In this document: in pieces, positions 54,401 through 64,000 of the stretch
Numbering within the stretch: position 1 is the stretch's first letter
How the letters are laid out: the number at the start of each line of letters is the position of its first letter
Assembly: GCF_949628215.1 (NCBI RefSeq)
Contig: NC_134282.1
Location: 7,835,223 to 7,899,222, forward strand
Origin: Phalacrocorax aristotelis
Lineage: Eukaryota > Chordata > Aves > Suliformes > Phalacrocoracidae
DNA length: 64,000 nucleotides
Direction of reading: 5' to 3'
Made by a program: the position numbers and the translations under genes
The notes under the pieces: generated by a model
Database searches by the model: none
What the model was told of the DNA's origin: nothing
The model's input: only the letters and a program-made list of their open reading frames with translations

Positions 54401-57400
54401 GGCATCTACGCTTTGTCTTGGTGTAACGTATTAGTTAATAACAAAATTTTATACAAAGTAAAATGAGATGAAAACAAATTATGAAACAATTTTCTGTGAA
54501 AGAACTGAAACCTTAATTATTTTGCTAATTCTAATCCCACACCTGTCTTCTCCTGCACACTGATATTTATGTATTTCTAATGTACTTGTTTCCATAGTAG
54601 AAATTCATACACTTAGAGCTTCAAAAACGCTGCTTCTGGTAGAGCAAAGCGGTACCACTGATTTATTTTCTGTAGACAAATGTTAAATTTTATATGATAG
54701 CACTTTAGTGAGGCAGTCTGGCCTAACAAAACAATTTAATGTGTTCTGCGGGTGGTTCTACCATTGGCCAGATGGGTAGGCCCTAGCAAGTCATATACTT
54801 CTGTGTGCTGTCCTGTACTGATGTAAAAAACGGGTACAGCGGTATTCATCATTATCTTTGAACAATTCTTGTGTATCCACAGATAAAAACAGCATGCACA
54901 GCCAACTGCGAGTTATCCAGAACAGATTAACCTCACACTCCTCTGTGGCAAGTGATAACAGAGCATGACACAAAATACATGCCAGCTGTACTAGACAGTG
55001 GTCTGCTGCTGCTTGAACTATATCCTTTTTAAGTAAATCTATACACATGTTTTTTAAAATATATACACACTAAATAAACAGTTTTCTGAAGCAGAGATAA
55101 TTCTGCTTGGATGAGCAGGTGGGGGAAAAAAGAAAAATCGCAGAAAACAAGAATAGTACTTTTACATTTACACTGATATGCATGTATTGTTCAGTGCTAG
55201 TAAAAAAAGGAATGAAGAACTCAGCCGCAAATTTTCAGAACTTTAAATCAACACTGCTTGGAAAGAACTGACAACACAACGTTTTGCTATGACAGAGCTT
55301 TCCTTGGTCTTCTGAAACAACAATATTGCTCTTTTTGATTTGACATGCAAGCAAGTAAAACAAGAGGAAAAAACAGCAAAGAGATCACCAATTTTATGGA
55401 TTTTGAAGCAAAAAAAGAGCGTACTGTTCCACATTAAGTTACATACAAGATGTAAGATGGTTTTTTAAACTTCATGGCAGTTCTACCAAGCATGTGGTTA
55501 CCAATTGATTCTACCTTCTGCAGCACCAGAAGGTAGAAAACACTACTCCATTATGCTTCTCCAGCATGGTGGTTCCTAGTGTTTAAAGGAATCAAAACCA
55601 CTAGAGTTGTCAGTTGTAGCCCGACACAGAAGCACAGGCAGGACCAAAGCGTGGACAGGTTACAAGACATTTCTGGTATCCTTGGCTTATGGAATCCATG
55701 TTCCCACAGAGACTGCAGCTAACTGATTTAGCTTACAGATCAGCCTACCAAAAAGACAAAGCCTTCTCACAGACATTGCCTTTCCTTAGTGCCAAGTAGT
55801 GGAACCTCAACAACCTTTCTTTAATTTATAGCAAGTTCACAAGATTTGCAACTCTGCTCCAAAATAGCACCAGGAAGAAGCAAGGAGTTCTACCTTTCAT
55901 TCAGTTACAGAAAAAGACTGTTCAGTTCCTATGTTAAGACTAAAAGTATAATAGCCTTTTAAAATTTACCAGTCTTCCATATATTCCAGAAATATTTCCA
56001 GATTTCTTCTGCTGAAGCAGAGCCTCAAGCACTTTTCCCCGACTGCGACTTAGTGATAGAGAACTTTTGGCTTCTTCTACTTTTTGATGCAGATCTCGAA
56101 GAAGATTCTTAGCATCTGCTTCTTCTCTTCCCAGCTGCTCAAACTTGTTCTCTTTCTAATGGTTAAAAGAAAGACATTACCTTAGCCTCAAGAAAACTAC
56201 TGTATTCAGGGAGTCTTAGATTCATGACTGTGTAGGCAATGAAATCAGCCACTGAGAAGTAGAACAGCAAACGTTTACCGGAAGAAAAGTATTTGGATAC
56301 ATTTTGGCTAGTATTGAGTACACTCTGATACAAATATGAAGGCTTATGAATTCATGAATCAGGGTTAGGGCAAGGTAGTGGGATTTTATTTTCTTTGGGG
56401 AATGAGAAAGGAGCAAGAAGTGAAATTCAAAGGTGGCTCACAAATGTAGCTATTTATTTATTTTACCATGTCTCATTATGATATTTAAACTGATTCCCTT
56501 GCAGGGATAGATAGGATTTAATTTTCAGTGCTTAATGTTAACATTTCCTTAACCCAAAATAAGTTTGAAATCAAACACTTACTTCACTGGTTAACTGAGT
56601 ATTAGAATATAGTTTTTAAAGGTTATTTTACTGGAGGCAGTTTTTCATTTATTTTCACCGCAATTATTACTGAAACAGAGAGTGGAACTTTGGTTTGTGT
56701 GTTGCAACATTGTGTTGTAACTCAAAGAAATTATATATTAAAGTTAAGTCTCACCTCCTTTAATTCCTGTTCAGCTTGGGGTAATTTTATAGATATATCT
56801 TTGATAGCAGCTTTCCTTTCCCTAAGGGTTTCTGAAGTAGTCACCAGAGCCTCCTTTGCCTCATTTAACCGAGACACAGCAGCGTTATAACGGCTGAGAT
56901 AGATTTCAAGCTCTGACTGGGCCACATCCATCTTTGAACGTGCTTCATTCACTTCTTTACTAAACTCCATAAGCTCTTTCTCTTTGCCCTGCAGAAATGG
57001 ACAACGTTACAACCAAAACCAGACAACTGTGGGATTTATTACATCAATCACACTGTATGAAAGAAAAAGAGGAAATGGGCATGTTCTTTTACTAGCTCTC
57101 CTGTCAGCCAAAAACAGTTATGTTATCTACTTGTTCTTCTAGATCTTAATAAATTAACACATTCTGCATGGAAATAAAATAAGACATTTTTCATAATTAT
57201 AAAGAACATCAGGGAATTATCTTAAAACATTTCTATACAAGCTTTGTATTATTTTCTAAACGTAAGGTTGTGAGGAGCCTTACACATGTTTTCAAGTACA
57301 GAAAATAATCCCCCAAATTTACAGGATTAATTTCCAGCCTCCAGGTGTTTAGTGATTGGACAGCTAATATCAACAACAATAACCAAGTGTTGTAGTAGTT

Positions 57401-60400
57401 GTCTATTAATTCAAAGACAGATTGCAGCTGTGGGAAAGGCTTGGAACTTACCATTTCAAAATCTGTTTATTTATTTAAGCAACACATTGGCTTAAACATT
57501 TTGATGGGAGAAAATGGAAGTGTGTTCAAATAATGGAAGTGTAGAATTATTTAGGATACATATATGAATGATATACTTCATGACACATGATCACTATAAA
57601 AAGCAAACAACTTAATGAGAACAATTTCACTCTGATTATAAATTCAAAATTAATTCCCCAGTTAGGCCCCATTGAACTAACACATGAAACAGTGTATTTG
57701 TCATATAAATTAGCATTTTACCACTATCTTGTGATCATTTTGTTTCTAAGTGTAAAAACTATACATCACTTAATACAGTAAGTATAACAAGTCAAAACAG
57801 TTCAAACCTCTTTTTCTTTCTGAAGTCCTCGTGTTTCTTCCCTAAGGTTCTCCATAACCTCCTTGAGTTTTAATTCTTCTTTCTCTTTTGTCTTTTCAAG
57901 AAGCTCTTTCTTAGAAGTGGCTTCACTGATAACTTTTTCATTATGGGAAGGTACAGTTTTCAATTCTTTCACCTACGCAAGGAAAAGGCTTTTAACTTCC
58001 TCTCCCACTGAAACAAAACAGTTTTGCCTCATCTTTAAACCCTGCCTCTCAAGCATTATGTGGAAGTCAAAGGAAGTGTTAAGCCCTAATGAAGCTCACG
58101 TGTTTTTGTAGGATAAGATATACTATGGCTCTAGCAGGAGGCCTGGATTTTATTTGCAAGGCTTGCTCACTTCTAGAGCCCATCCAGAGGGAAGCAAGCC
58201 ACAGCAGTAAAAGAACATAGCGTCATCCATAAGAACTCAAGCCTCTGAATCACAATAAGGCTTAATTCTTAAATATCTACCTTCAGAAGGCCACTCTTGA
58301 TCCAAAGAGTGATTTAGGATCTGTAACAGCTGGCAAAAAACAACTTGGTAAAATATATCCATTAAATTAACTAAATTAACTGGGGAAACAGGAAAAAGTG
58401 TTTTGAAAAGGTAGTAGTAACTGTGAGAACACGTGACCTTCCTGTAGTCTCAAGAAACATAATAGAAAGATGCTTTGCAAGCTGTAAGGCCTCCCAACAG
58501 AGCTGAGAAACAACAGGAAAGCTTTTGACTTTGCCTTTAGGCAGAAAACAGCCTGGTACTGCTGGCTGCAGACTCCCATAGTAAGATGTGCAATGAGCAA
58601 TGGTTTAAGGGAGAATAATGCATTACTTCAGTCAGTGATTTGCAAACAAAATCCCTAGCTGATTTAAATGACATAAAATATCAGATTAAAAAATTTTAAA
58701 ACATATTTTTCATAATCTGTGTTGTATAAAGTACAATTGGTGTCCTTTGCTGTTTTATCCCAGCTGCACAGAGATGTTCTCATCTAGAGCAACCAATTAT
58801 ATTTCTTTAAGTAAATCAAGTTGCAGTTCACAATACCTTTTCTGTGTCTTTTTGAAGTTGCTTCTCCAGTTTTTTAGCATTGCTTTTGGCATGTTTTAGA
58901 TTTTCCCTTACTTTAACATCCTGCAAATCCAACTGAGTAAATTTTTCTTTATTTTCCTCTATGAACTTTGTAATTTTACTGCATTTCCTAGAGGGAAAAA
59001 AAGAAAGAATAATCAATCCCCTGACCTTAATAAGTAAGCATACAGAATTTAACTAATACTACTAAACTTTTGTGAAAAACAACATCCAATACGTAACTAT
59101 ATTCAGAGTATTTTCCCCAGGAAAGTAATGTTTCATCAGGTAAAGATCAACTAACAAAGCAATATTAAACCCCTTTTCAAAAATTTTATTTTCCCTTTGA
59201 TTATATTTATCTCTCACAAACACCTTACTATGATCTCAGAGGATGAGAAAGGTAATATTGCAGCTGGATTGGAGATCAGCACCCAGACAAATCAATTTTA
59301 GGGAAACACAGTTTATGCATAGAGATTCATAAGGAAACCAGAGATGTACCTAACATCCAAGTACCTAAGCATTATGGTTGCATATCTAAAAAACCTGCAA
59401 CCACCTCAGAATTATTTTTTATAGTCAAAATAAAGAAGTACGGACTTTAAAATCCATCAAAAATCAGACCTTTTCCTACTGTAATTGAGAATATTAGATT
59501 TCTCCAACAAAAGCAACCTGCAGAACCAAATCAAACCAATGAGATTTTTTTAAAATTTATTTTTTGTGCAAAAGATCATTTATTCCATGCCAGGGAATGT
59601 TTAGATAGACTATAAGCGACTCTGCTCATCAGATAATTTAAGTTTTAGGTGAAAGAGCTACTGAAAATACGCAGCTGTGCTCCCTGCTTTCTCAGGTATT
59701 TCCCCCCTCCGCAATACAACCAGCACAGCTTTTTCTGAAAATCCTAACAACTCCAACACCACATATGCAGAAACATGTAAAACACAGTACTCTTACCTTA
59801 TGAGTCAATACCTAAAGTACTTACTTCTCAAGTTCTTTTAAAGCTTTATTCTTGCTTTTCATTTCTTCTGCAAGTTTACTACTCTTCTCATTAACAACTT
59901 TTGTTTCTTCGTTAATTTTTTCTTTCTGCATTTCCATATCACTTACTCTTTTCTTTAGATCATAGCTAGAAAAAAGCCAATCCACAAAAAAAAAGAGGCT
60001 CAATTTTTTTCCATAGAGCTAACATTCCTAATTAATATATATTTCCAATCTTAAGTGTAACAAAGTGGTTATGTAAAGTATTAAATCTTAATATCCATTA
60101 TTGAGTAACCTTGCCAATTTAGTACAAAACTGCAAGGAAATCTAACAACTTAGGCATTTCAGACAAAAAGTAGTCTTTCAGTGATCCACTTTCTCCATTT
60201 AAGTATAAAGCTCCAATAGATTAATTTGCCAGACTATTTTGTAAAAAGCTGGCAAGCAGGTTTTTGGCTTCATTTTTTTTGTTGCGGTGCTTTGGGTTTT
60301 TTTTGTTGTTCTTTTGGCATTTTTAAAAGGTTTTTATTAAAATGCTGCCTCTTTTCCACATGCTATTCAACTAATTTTTAAGGACTAATACGGCTGTTAA

Positions 60401-61868
60401 GAAATGCAAATTATTTCTAATTAGAGATACAGAGGCAGAGTTTAACACCACCACATTAAAGCCAAATCAAAACTTTAGAGAAGTACTTACACATAGTATT
60501 GACAGATATAATTCTTTTCTTTAAACATTTTGTTTTCCAAACAAAGATATTCGATGGCTTTATTCCTGTCCGCTTCCAAGGCATCCTTTTCTTTTTCCAC
60601 CATTTTAACTCTATTTAACTAGACAAGACAAAGAATCAGAGCTGACTTTACTGCTAGTACTACAGAAGAACACACCATGAGAAAAACCCCAGACCCCTTA
60701 TAGCACATGTGCCCTCTGGAGAGATGGTCTTCCACAACCAACTCTTTAAGGCAATTTAGCACTGCAAGCTTTCTGAAATAACAGATCACCATTTCTGCAG
60801 CAAAGACTGTACTTTTAGGGAAATACAAACAATAATTTAAAACTAAAAAGGGATCCTACATATGCTAGGAGCAACTCAGGCAAAGCAAGGAAAGAGTAGG
60901 TGAGAAATAAAGAAGAGCTATGTATAGAGAGTCTGTATATTTTATTTTCTAAATTTCAACCTTTAGACTAACCCCTTTTAAGTTAATTCCTGCAACCACA
61001 GGTCTTTTGTTTTCCTTCCCAGCCTTTAAAAAAAGTCTGCAACACATTAGGATTTACCAAGGACACAAGTAAAGAGAACTTTGATATTATTTAGTACTTT
61101 TAGAACTCAATGCATAAATAAAATGTTATGAAAGCAAGTTCTGCAATAGATCTACACAGCTCAAGTCATAACTAATTTTCTGTATTTTTAAGCCTCCTCA
61201 AACAGCATGTACCTCACCTTACCAATGCTCTGCCTCCCTCTTCTTTTCTTAGTATGAGAGGTTTCCCTGCTACCCCTCCTATTTATTATTTAGCAATAGA
61301 AATCAGGCAGAAAAAAACAGCCCTATCTGGTTTTATTCAGATAATGGTCACCTCTTTCTCTATTCACCCTGCAAAGCATTTAACGCATGCCGATACAATC
61401 AGAGTGCTCAGCAGGTAAAATCCTGTGTTCCAACTCAAGCGTTCAAACCTTTGCAGATTGAAAGCCAACAGCATTCTAAGTGTTTAAAGAAGAGCAACTG
61501 ATATTGACTGCCCATTCCTTTTATAATTGAGAGAAACAACAGATGCAGTGAAGATAACTCAAGATTTCTCTGTACTTCTACTCTTGCAGCGTGCCAAATT
61601 TTAACCAAGTCGTTAACTGTTTATCTAAAAAAAATTAAAAAATGAAACACTGCAATTTTTAAATTTTTTAATTATAATTCAAACACAACTTTCTGAGACT
61701 CACCTTTTCTCCTCTCTGTTCATTTAAAATCTCTATTCTGTGACACAGAGCTTGGATAGGAGCTTTTAGTCGAGCAGATCCTATTAGGTCTTCCAAGTAT
61801 TCAAGCATGCCTTCATCGTGTTCAGTCTGGCCTTTAGGTTTCATCATTGCGATTTGCTCAACTTCCCC
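40428..61868 (-). CDS. SMC4: Structural maintenance of chromosomes 4 (condensin ATPase), 3' 19 exons
   Basis: SMC4 pairs with SMC2 to form the ATP-driven core of condensin I and II, which compact and resolve mitotic chromosomes. Nineteen exons join without a frame break to 1071 residues plus TAG, corresponding to about residue 234 to the end of the 1288-residue human protein. Order of parts in this fragment: end of the N-terminal head ([20 protein letters not shown]), first coiled-coil arm (about 56-375), hinge (about 376-560, with GIYGRLGDLGAI and [17 protein letters not shown]), return coiled coil (about 561-930), and the C-terminal head with signature [10 protein letters not shown] (962-971) and Walker [14 protein letters not shown] (985-997; catalytic Glu991). 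The Walker A exons are beyond 64000. The C-terminus carries about 14 more residues than human SMC4 as I recall it. Introns contain a CR1 body and a solo LTR; introns not listed separately hold nothing I recognise. Confidence 0.96.
40870..41029 (+). mobile_element. CR1 LINE 3' end in SMC4 intron
   Basis: Sense-strand CR1 tail with CCATCCCTGGAAACACCCAA, CTGGACGGGGCTCTGAGC, the GACGTCCCTGCTCACGG block, and the terminus CCTTCCAACCCACAGCATTC with CTATGGTTCTATG. It is about 160 bp, 5'-truncated and antisense to SMC4. Its sequence is close to the copy at 5143-5460, so both belong to one subfamily. Confidence 0.85.
41385..41568 (-). CDS. SMC4: SMC4 exon with ABC signature and Walker B
   Basis: Encodes [13 protein letters not shown], the signature LSGGE (41514-41528), and the Walker B segment [16 protein letters not shown], ending VAFYIY. 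This is the catalytic core of the C-terminal ATPase lobe; all expected residues are intact. The first base completes a Ser codon split from the previous exon. Confidence 0.96.
42265..42497 (-). CDS. SMC4: SMC4 exon, end of coiled coil into C-terminal head
   Basis: Encodes [19 protein letters not shown] through [20 protein letters not shown] and [12 protein letters not shown]. It contains the conserved return into the head domain. The acceptor is tttctacag and the donor is gtttgt. Confidence 0.95.
43327..43509 (-). CDS. SMC4: SMC4 exon, distal return coiled coil
   Basis: Sixty-one codons, [20 protein letters not shown] to SAIAEYKKK, phase 0 at both ends. The Pro-rich break around [13 protein letters not shown] is the known interruption of the SMC4 coiled coil near the head. 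Confidence 0.94.
43510..46824 (-). other. SMC4: SMC4 intron carrying a CR1 body
   Basis: A 3.3 kb intron whose downstream half on the + strand (45066-46758) is CR1 LINE sequence. The rest (43510-45065) is AT-rich and holds nothing I recognise. Confidence 0.85.
45066..46758 (+). mobile_element. CR1 LINE fragment with broken ORF2 (reverse transcriptase)
   Basis: About 1.7 kb of CR1 in sense on +, antisense to SMC4. Pieces of the pol protein are readable in changing frames: [55 protein letters not shown] (RT motif), then ADDIKLG (YADD-type region), [20 protein letters not shown] and VERVQRR-like C-terminal sequence. It ends in the CR1 tail CTTTTCCAACCTTAATGATT. Frameshifts and an internal deletion just before the ADD motif make it inactive. 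It is 5'-truncated and lacks ORF1 and the endonuclease. Confidence 0.9.
46825..46998 (-). CDS. SMC4: SMC4 exon, return coiled coil
   Basis: Fifty-eight codons, [20 protein letters not shown] to SKIKYWQKE, phase 0. It is a heptad-rich helix. The donor is gtaggg. Confidence 0.94.
47208..47715 (+). mobile_element. Solo LTR of an avian ERVL-type endogenous retrovirus
   Basis: A 508-bp element beginning TGGCGTGGTTTAACC and ending CCCAGGACA, flanked on both sides by the same five bases ATGCT (47203-47207 and 47716-47720). TG...CA ends and a 5-bp duplication fit ERVL-type integration. Internal landmarks (CACACAGCTGCTCACTCACT, AGCATGATGTCATAT, GGGTCAGCTGTCCCAGCTGT) resemble the songbird TguLTR5 group as I remember it. 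No gag/pol/env is present, so it is the product of LTR-LTR recombination. It is antisense to SMC4, in the intron between coding exons at 46998 and 48646. Confidence 0.85.
47911..47928. repeat. (TG)9 microsatellite
   Basis: Nine perfect TG units in an SMC4 intron, a short dinucleotide repeat likely to vary in length. Confidence 0.9.
48449..48479. repeat. T20A11 block in a T-rich tract
   Basis: Twenty T directly followed by eleven A, preceded by T7-T8 runs broken by GG or G from about 48430. On paper it is a self-complementary T/A fold-back; it may also mark a sequencing or assembly weak point. Confidence 0.85.
48646..48790 (-). CDS. SMC4: SMC4 exon, return coiled coil
   Basis: Completes a split Arg codon, then [20 protein letters not shown] to VMKDSRQAE. 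It is highly charged heptad sequence. The donor is gtgagt. Confidence 0.94.
49734..49923 (-). CDS. SMC4: SMC4 exon, return coiled coil
   Basis: Encodes [20 protein letters not shown] through [13 protein letters not shown], with split codons at both ends (Asp at the start, Arg at the end). The acceptor is attgacag and the donor is gtattg. Confidence 0.94.
51310..51436 (-). CDS. SMC4: SMC4 exon, return coiled coil
   Basis: Encodes [20 protein letters not shown] to ILSNYKK plus one base. [13 protein letters not shown] is strongly conserved with human SMC4 (from memory). The acceptor is tttctgtag and the donor is gtacat. Confidence 0.93.
51587..51739 (-). CDS. SMC4: SMC4 exon after the hinge
   Basis: Fifty-one codons, [20 protein letters not shown] to LEKYTASIK, phase 0, the first return coiled-coil segment leaving the hinge. 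The donor is gtgaac. Confidence 0.94.
51740..53219 (-). other. SMC4: SMC4 intron
   Basis: A 1.5 kb intron. I see no exon, repeat family or RNA gene in it. Confidence 0.8.
53220..53299 (-). CDS. SMC4: SMC4 exon, hinge exit
   Basis: Encodes [20 protein letters not shown] then DVSEEE, after completing a split Gly codon. The Gly-rich TMTGGG is the conserved hinge dimerisation signature of SMC proteins. It is separated from the preceding exon by a 98-bp intron. Confidence 0.95.
53398..53623 (-). CDS. SMC4: SMC4 exon, hinge
   Basis: Encodes [20 protein letters not shown] through [16 protein letters not shown], the second half of the hinge domain that binds the SMC2 hinge. The acceptor is ggtgcag and the donor is gtattt. 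Confidence 0.95.
54061..54137. repeat. Imperfect TACATA-type tandem repeats
   Basis: Repeated variants of AATACATA and ACATATACAG occur through this short AT-rich part of an SMC4 intron. It is a degenerate microsatellite of low interest. Confidence 0.6.
54197..54358 (-). CDS. SMC4: SMC4 exon, hinge entry
   Basis: Fifty-four codons, [20 protein letters not shown] to TFIALDK, phase 0, the first half of the hinge. YDVAISS and VVDT-D-AQECV-FLK are conserved family positions. Confidence 0.95.
54359..55969 (-). other. SMC4: SMC4 intron
   Basis: A 1.6 kb intron with two short frames (54791-55048 and 55243-55434 on the minus strand) that match no family I know. An 11-bp inverted pair, CTACCTTCTG / CAGAAGGTAG, lies near 55513-55538. 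Confidence 0.75.
55970..56155 (-). CDS. SMC4: SMC4 exon, coiled coil into hinge
   Basis: Sixty-two codons, [20 protein letters not shown] to [12 protein letters not shown], phase 0. The last part (GIYGRLGDLG across the splice) is the conserved start of the hinge. The donor is gtaaat. Confidence 0.94.
56755..56988 (-). CDS. SMC4: SMC4 exon, first coiled-coil arm
   Basis: Seventy-eight codons, [20 protein letters not shown] to [30 protein letters not shown] is the best conserved arm segment. Both ends are phase 0. Confidence 0.95.
57808..57972 (-). CDS. SMC4: SMC4 exon, first coiled-coil arm
   Basis: Fifty-five codons, [20 protein letters not shown] to GLQKEKE, phase 0, charged heptads. The donor gtttga is weaker than average but the frame joins correctly. 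Confidence 0.93.
58837..58987 (-). CDS. SMC4: SMC4 exon, first coiled-coil arm
   Basis: Completes a Lys codon, then [20 protein letters not shown] to [26 protein letters not shown] is identical to the human segment as I recall it. The donor is gtattg. Confidence 0.94.
59825..59965 (-). CDS. SMC4: SMC4 exon, first coiled-coil arm
   Basis: Encodes [20 protein letters not shown] to NKALKELE with split codons at both ends. The acceptor is ttttttctag and the donor is gtaagt. Confidence 0.94.
60491..60618 (-). CDS. SMC4: SMC4 exon, first coiled-coil arm
   Basis: Encodes [20 protein letters not shown] to [10 protein letters not shown] plus two bases of a Val codon. It begins just after the head-proximal RGEK. 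The donor is gtaagt. Confidence 0.94.
61704..61868 (-). CDS. SMC4: SMC4 exon, head-proximal (5'-most in window)
   Basis: Fifty-five codons, [20 protein letters not shown] to LNEQRGEK, phase 0. [12 protein letters not shown] is the Q-loop-side signature of SMC4 N-terminal heads. Upstream exons with the start codon and Walker A lie beyond the window. Confidence 0.95.
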
Positions 61869-64000
61869 CTTGGAAAAGAAAAGTTTGATGTTTTCTTTTC
61901 TTAATGTTTTTTTCTGGGGGGGTGGTTAAGAGTTACTATTCTGCAAAAACACAAACATCTTTGGAATGCAGGTATGTGACCATATTCTAGAATTATATAA
62001 AAAAGAACAAAATAATGCACTAATCAAAACTGACTATTCAGAGTAACAATATATTTGGGAAAACAAAGACCAAAATGCATAGAAATTTCCTCCAATTAGT
62101 GCATGGTGGTGATATGCACAAAAACCAGCATCTCTTCTGAAGCCAATGTTCAGGTCTAAACATTTTTTCATTTCTCTAAAGATTCAAAATGTATTTCCCC
62201 AACCTAAAAAAAGAAGAGGAGAATAAAGTACACCCTCTAGGTCATGTAGCACTTGATAATCTTAAGATAGCTTAATCAGGAAGGAAGTCCCTGAAGGGGT
62301 CTCTTTAGAAAACAGAAGGTCCTTAAAATCATGTCTGATAGATGAACCGGACTTGTAATTCATACAACTGAGAATTCCTCGTTGGAAAAAGAAAAACATT
62401 AACTTCTCTTTACATACAGCATTAACTTTAAGTTATGAAGCTGAATAGTAACAACAATTTTATTTTTTTAAAATAATGATTAGGAAAGATTAAACTGAGA
62501 CAATGACAAGGACTATTTTACTGATGCTATCATTAGCCAACTAAAAAAAATATCTACCAACATTTTATGCTTAGGACAGAGTAGCATGAAATCTTTCAAA
62601 ATATTGATTATATTTTGTAAATTACTCAGTCATATATCAGAAGGTGAAGACATGAAATTGAGTAAACATAGATTAAAATGGTATCTAGACCAAGAATAGA
62701 TGTGATAGATCCTGCAAAAATTCAATAGAGAGCACTGAGTAAAAACTATTCATCCTTCAAAAACCCGGACAGTTATGTACAGGACAAGAGACAGCTTACG
62801 TGTAGAACAGATAACCAACACTGCAGAGTACTGCAGGCCTTTGTGACCAATTTTAAACACATGAAATAACAAGCTGAATTCAAGTTTTTAATTTAGTTTT
62901 AGAATGGACAAGACTTAAAACCAAAATAAAATTTACATTCCAGTACCCAAGCTAGGTACGTAAAAAAGAAAAGCCTAAGTCTATATCCACAGAGTGAAAA
63001 TACAGTTAAGAATTTAGCTGTCATTGTTGGCTGCTTATTGAGCTAACAGCTAAATCTCTACAAAAGCATGGATGAGGAAGAACTTCAAGAACAGAGAGGA
63101 GGAGGGGTGATTAACCAGACTGCTGGAGAACCAGAAAGGAGCCACAGAAGTCAACGACAGGCAGGATTTCTAGGCAAGCATTGTAAAGCAGACCTGTAAC
63201 CAGCTCAGAAAGCTGAGGATAAACTACTCCTGAACATTAGCTAAGGAAGTTATTAGAATTTTTTGCCAAACTGATTTCATTTCATGTACTCAGTATACAA
63301 TGACACCTAGTGGCCCTATGCTTTTCTTCCAATTAGTAAATACCATTTAGCTGAGAAGGGAAAAAACAAAGTTTAGCAAATTTTACAAAATAAGAACTAC
63401 TATTTATTAAGATTAGCCTTCCTTTCACGTAATTCGTTTTTTAGAGTAAGACACAGAGGCAGAGGGTTCTTGGGATTTTTTTTGTTTGTTTCTTTGGTTT
63501 TGTGTGGGTTTTTCCGTGTTTTGTGGTTTTTTTTTTTTAATTTAAAATTCTAGAAATTAAATGAATCTAAGCTTTTATTTGCTGGTAATTACTGTTCCTA
63601 AAAAGTATCACCAGGTTTGAAAAGACAGAAAAAAAAAAAACCACAAAACAGCCCAACTCTTATTTTTTCTTAGATCAAAAAGCCAAGCAATTGGTTTTTT
63701 TAATAACTGCAGCTTTTTTATATACAATTCCAATTACAGCTTTTCTCCCTTGCTATTAAAGTATGATTTCTCTACCAAAAACCACCTGTCAGTGAGACAC
63801 TGGTCATGGGTAGGAAACTGTGTAACCTAAATTTCTGTGGAATTGTCATGACTTTCTTTTGTATCTTCTTGCATCAAAGCATTTCCTGTTTACATCCAAG
63901 AAAAAGCAATCACGGAAAAGATATTTAATTCAGGTGCCAAGCATCAGGTCCAAGATAATCTTCTACGCTGCATGTATATCCCACAAGTTATGTGCTGATG
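61869..64000 (-). other. SMC4: SMC4 intron (3' part)
   Basis: AT-rich intron sequence to the window edge. It contains a perfect 22-bp inverted repeat (63517-63538 with 63629-63650) and T-rich runs at 63477-63540. I looked for the miR-15b/miR-16-2 hairpins that lie within SMC4 in other vertebrates and did not find their mature sequences here; they probably lie further upstream in the gene. Confidence 0.75.
63517..63650. repeat. Perfect 22-bp inverted repeat with 90-bp spacer
   Basis: The left arm TGTTTTGTGG followed by T12 (63517-63538) is the exact reverse complement of the right arm A12 followed by CCACAAAACA (63629-63650). The arm sequence matches the An-CCACAAAA motif also seen at 7101-7119. 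Confidence 0.85.

Noticed and set aside
61869-64000. Possible miR-15b / miR-16-2 hairpins in the SMC4 intron
   Set aside because: Neither mature sequence nor its seed in a hairpin context was found on the minus strand here.

Overview
This is a stretch of a bird nuclear genome carrying three intron-bearing protein genes in the order KPNA4 (+), TRIM59 (+), SMC4 (-). The avian assignment rests on four CR1 LINE pieces, one nearly complete solo LTR of a type familiar from songbird and other neoavian genomes, and proteins very close to their human counterparts. The gene order and relative orientations match the human KPNA4-TRIM59-SMC4 block as I know it, so this looks like conserved amniote synteny. 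I see no bacterial genes, CRISPR arrays or tRNA/rRNA genes.

Region by region: 1-3276 is the 3' part of KPNA4 intron 1. Positions 3277-18861 hold KPNA4 exons 2-17 (importin alpha-3, residues 24-521; exon 1 lies upstream of the window). The 3' UTR runs to about 20660, where an AATAAA is followed by a GT-rich stretch. From 20661 to about 29130 is a gene-poor interval with one unexplained GC-rich, stop-poor patch (26465-27412). A CpG island at about 29130-29740 is the TRIM59 promoter, with a likely non-coding first exon ending at 29578. After a 4.9 kb intron comes the single TRIM59 coding exon (34484-35716, 410 aa), with a 3' UTR probably ending near 37540. SMC4 is convergent: its stop codon is at 40428 and its coding exons extend up to 61868. 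The 19 exons in the window join in a single frame to 1071 residues. The 5' exons, with the N-terminal Walker A lobe, lie beyond 64000. The last 2.1 kb is an SMC4 intron.

The three genes are not an operon and are not known to act in one pathway, though all serve proliferating cells. KPNA4 is a cytosolic receptor that carries NLS cargo into the nucleus with importin beta. TRIM59 is a membrane-anchored RING E3 ligase. SMC4 is the ATPase core of condensins I and II. The TRIM59 promoter has a tight group of CHR-like (TTTGAA, TTCGAA) and MYB-like (CCGTTA/CCGTTG) motifs, the pattern of late cell-cycle promoters.

Mobile and simple sequence: CR1 3' ends at 5143-5460 (-), 6156-6371 (+, old) and 40870-41029 (+); a 1.7 kb CR1 body with broken reverse-transcriptase frames at 45066-46758 (+); a solo ERVL-type LTR at 47208-47715 with a perfect 5-bp target duplication; a C27 run, a T11G14 run, a T20A11 block and a perfect 22-bp inverted repeat with a 90-bp spacer. 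I found no convincing new biological system. The most useful leads are the TRIM59 promoter motif cluster, the solo LTR, the unexplained 26.5-27.4 kb open frame and the apparent C-terminal extension of SMC4.
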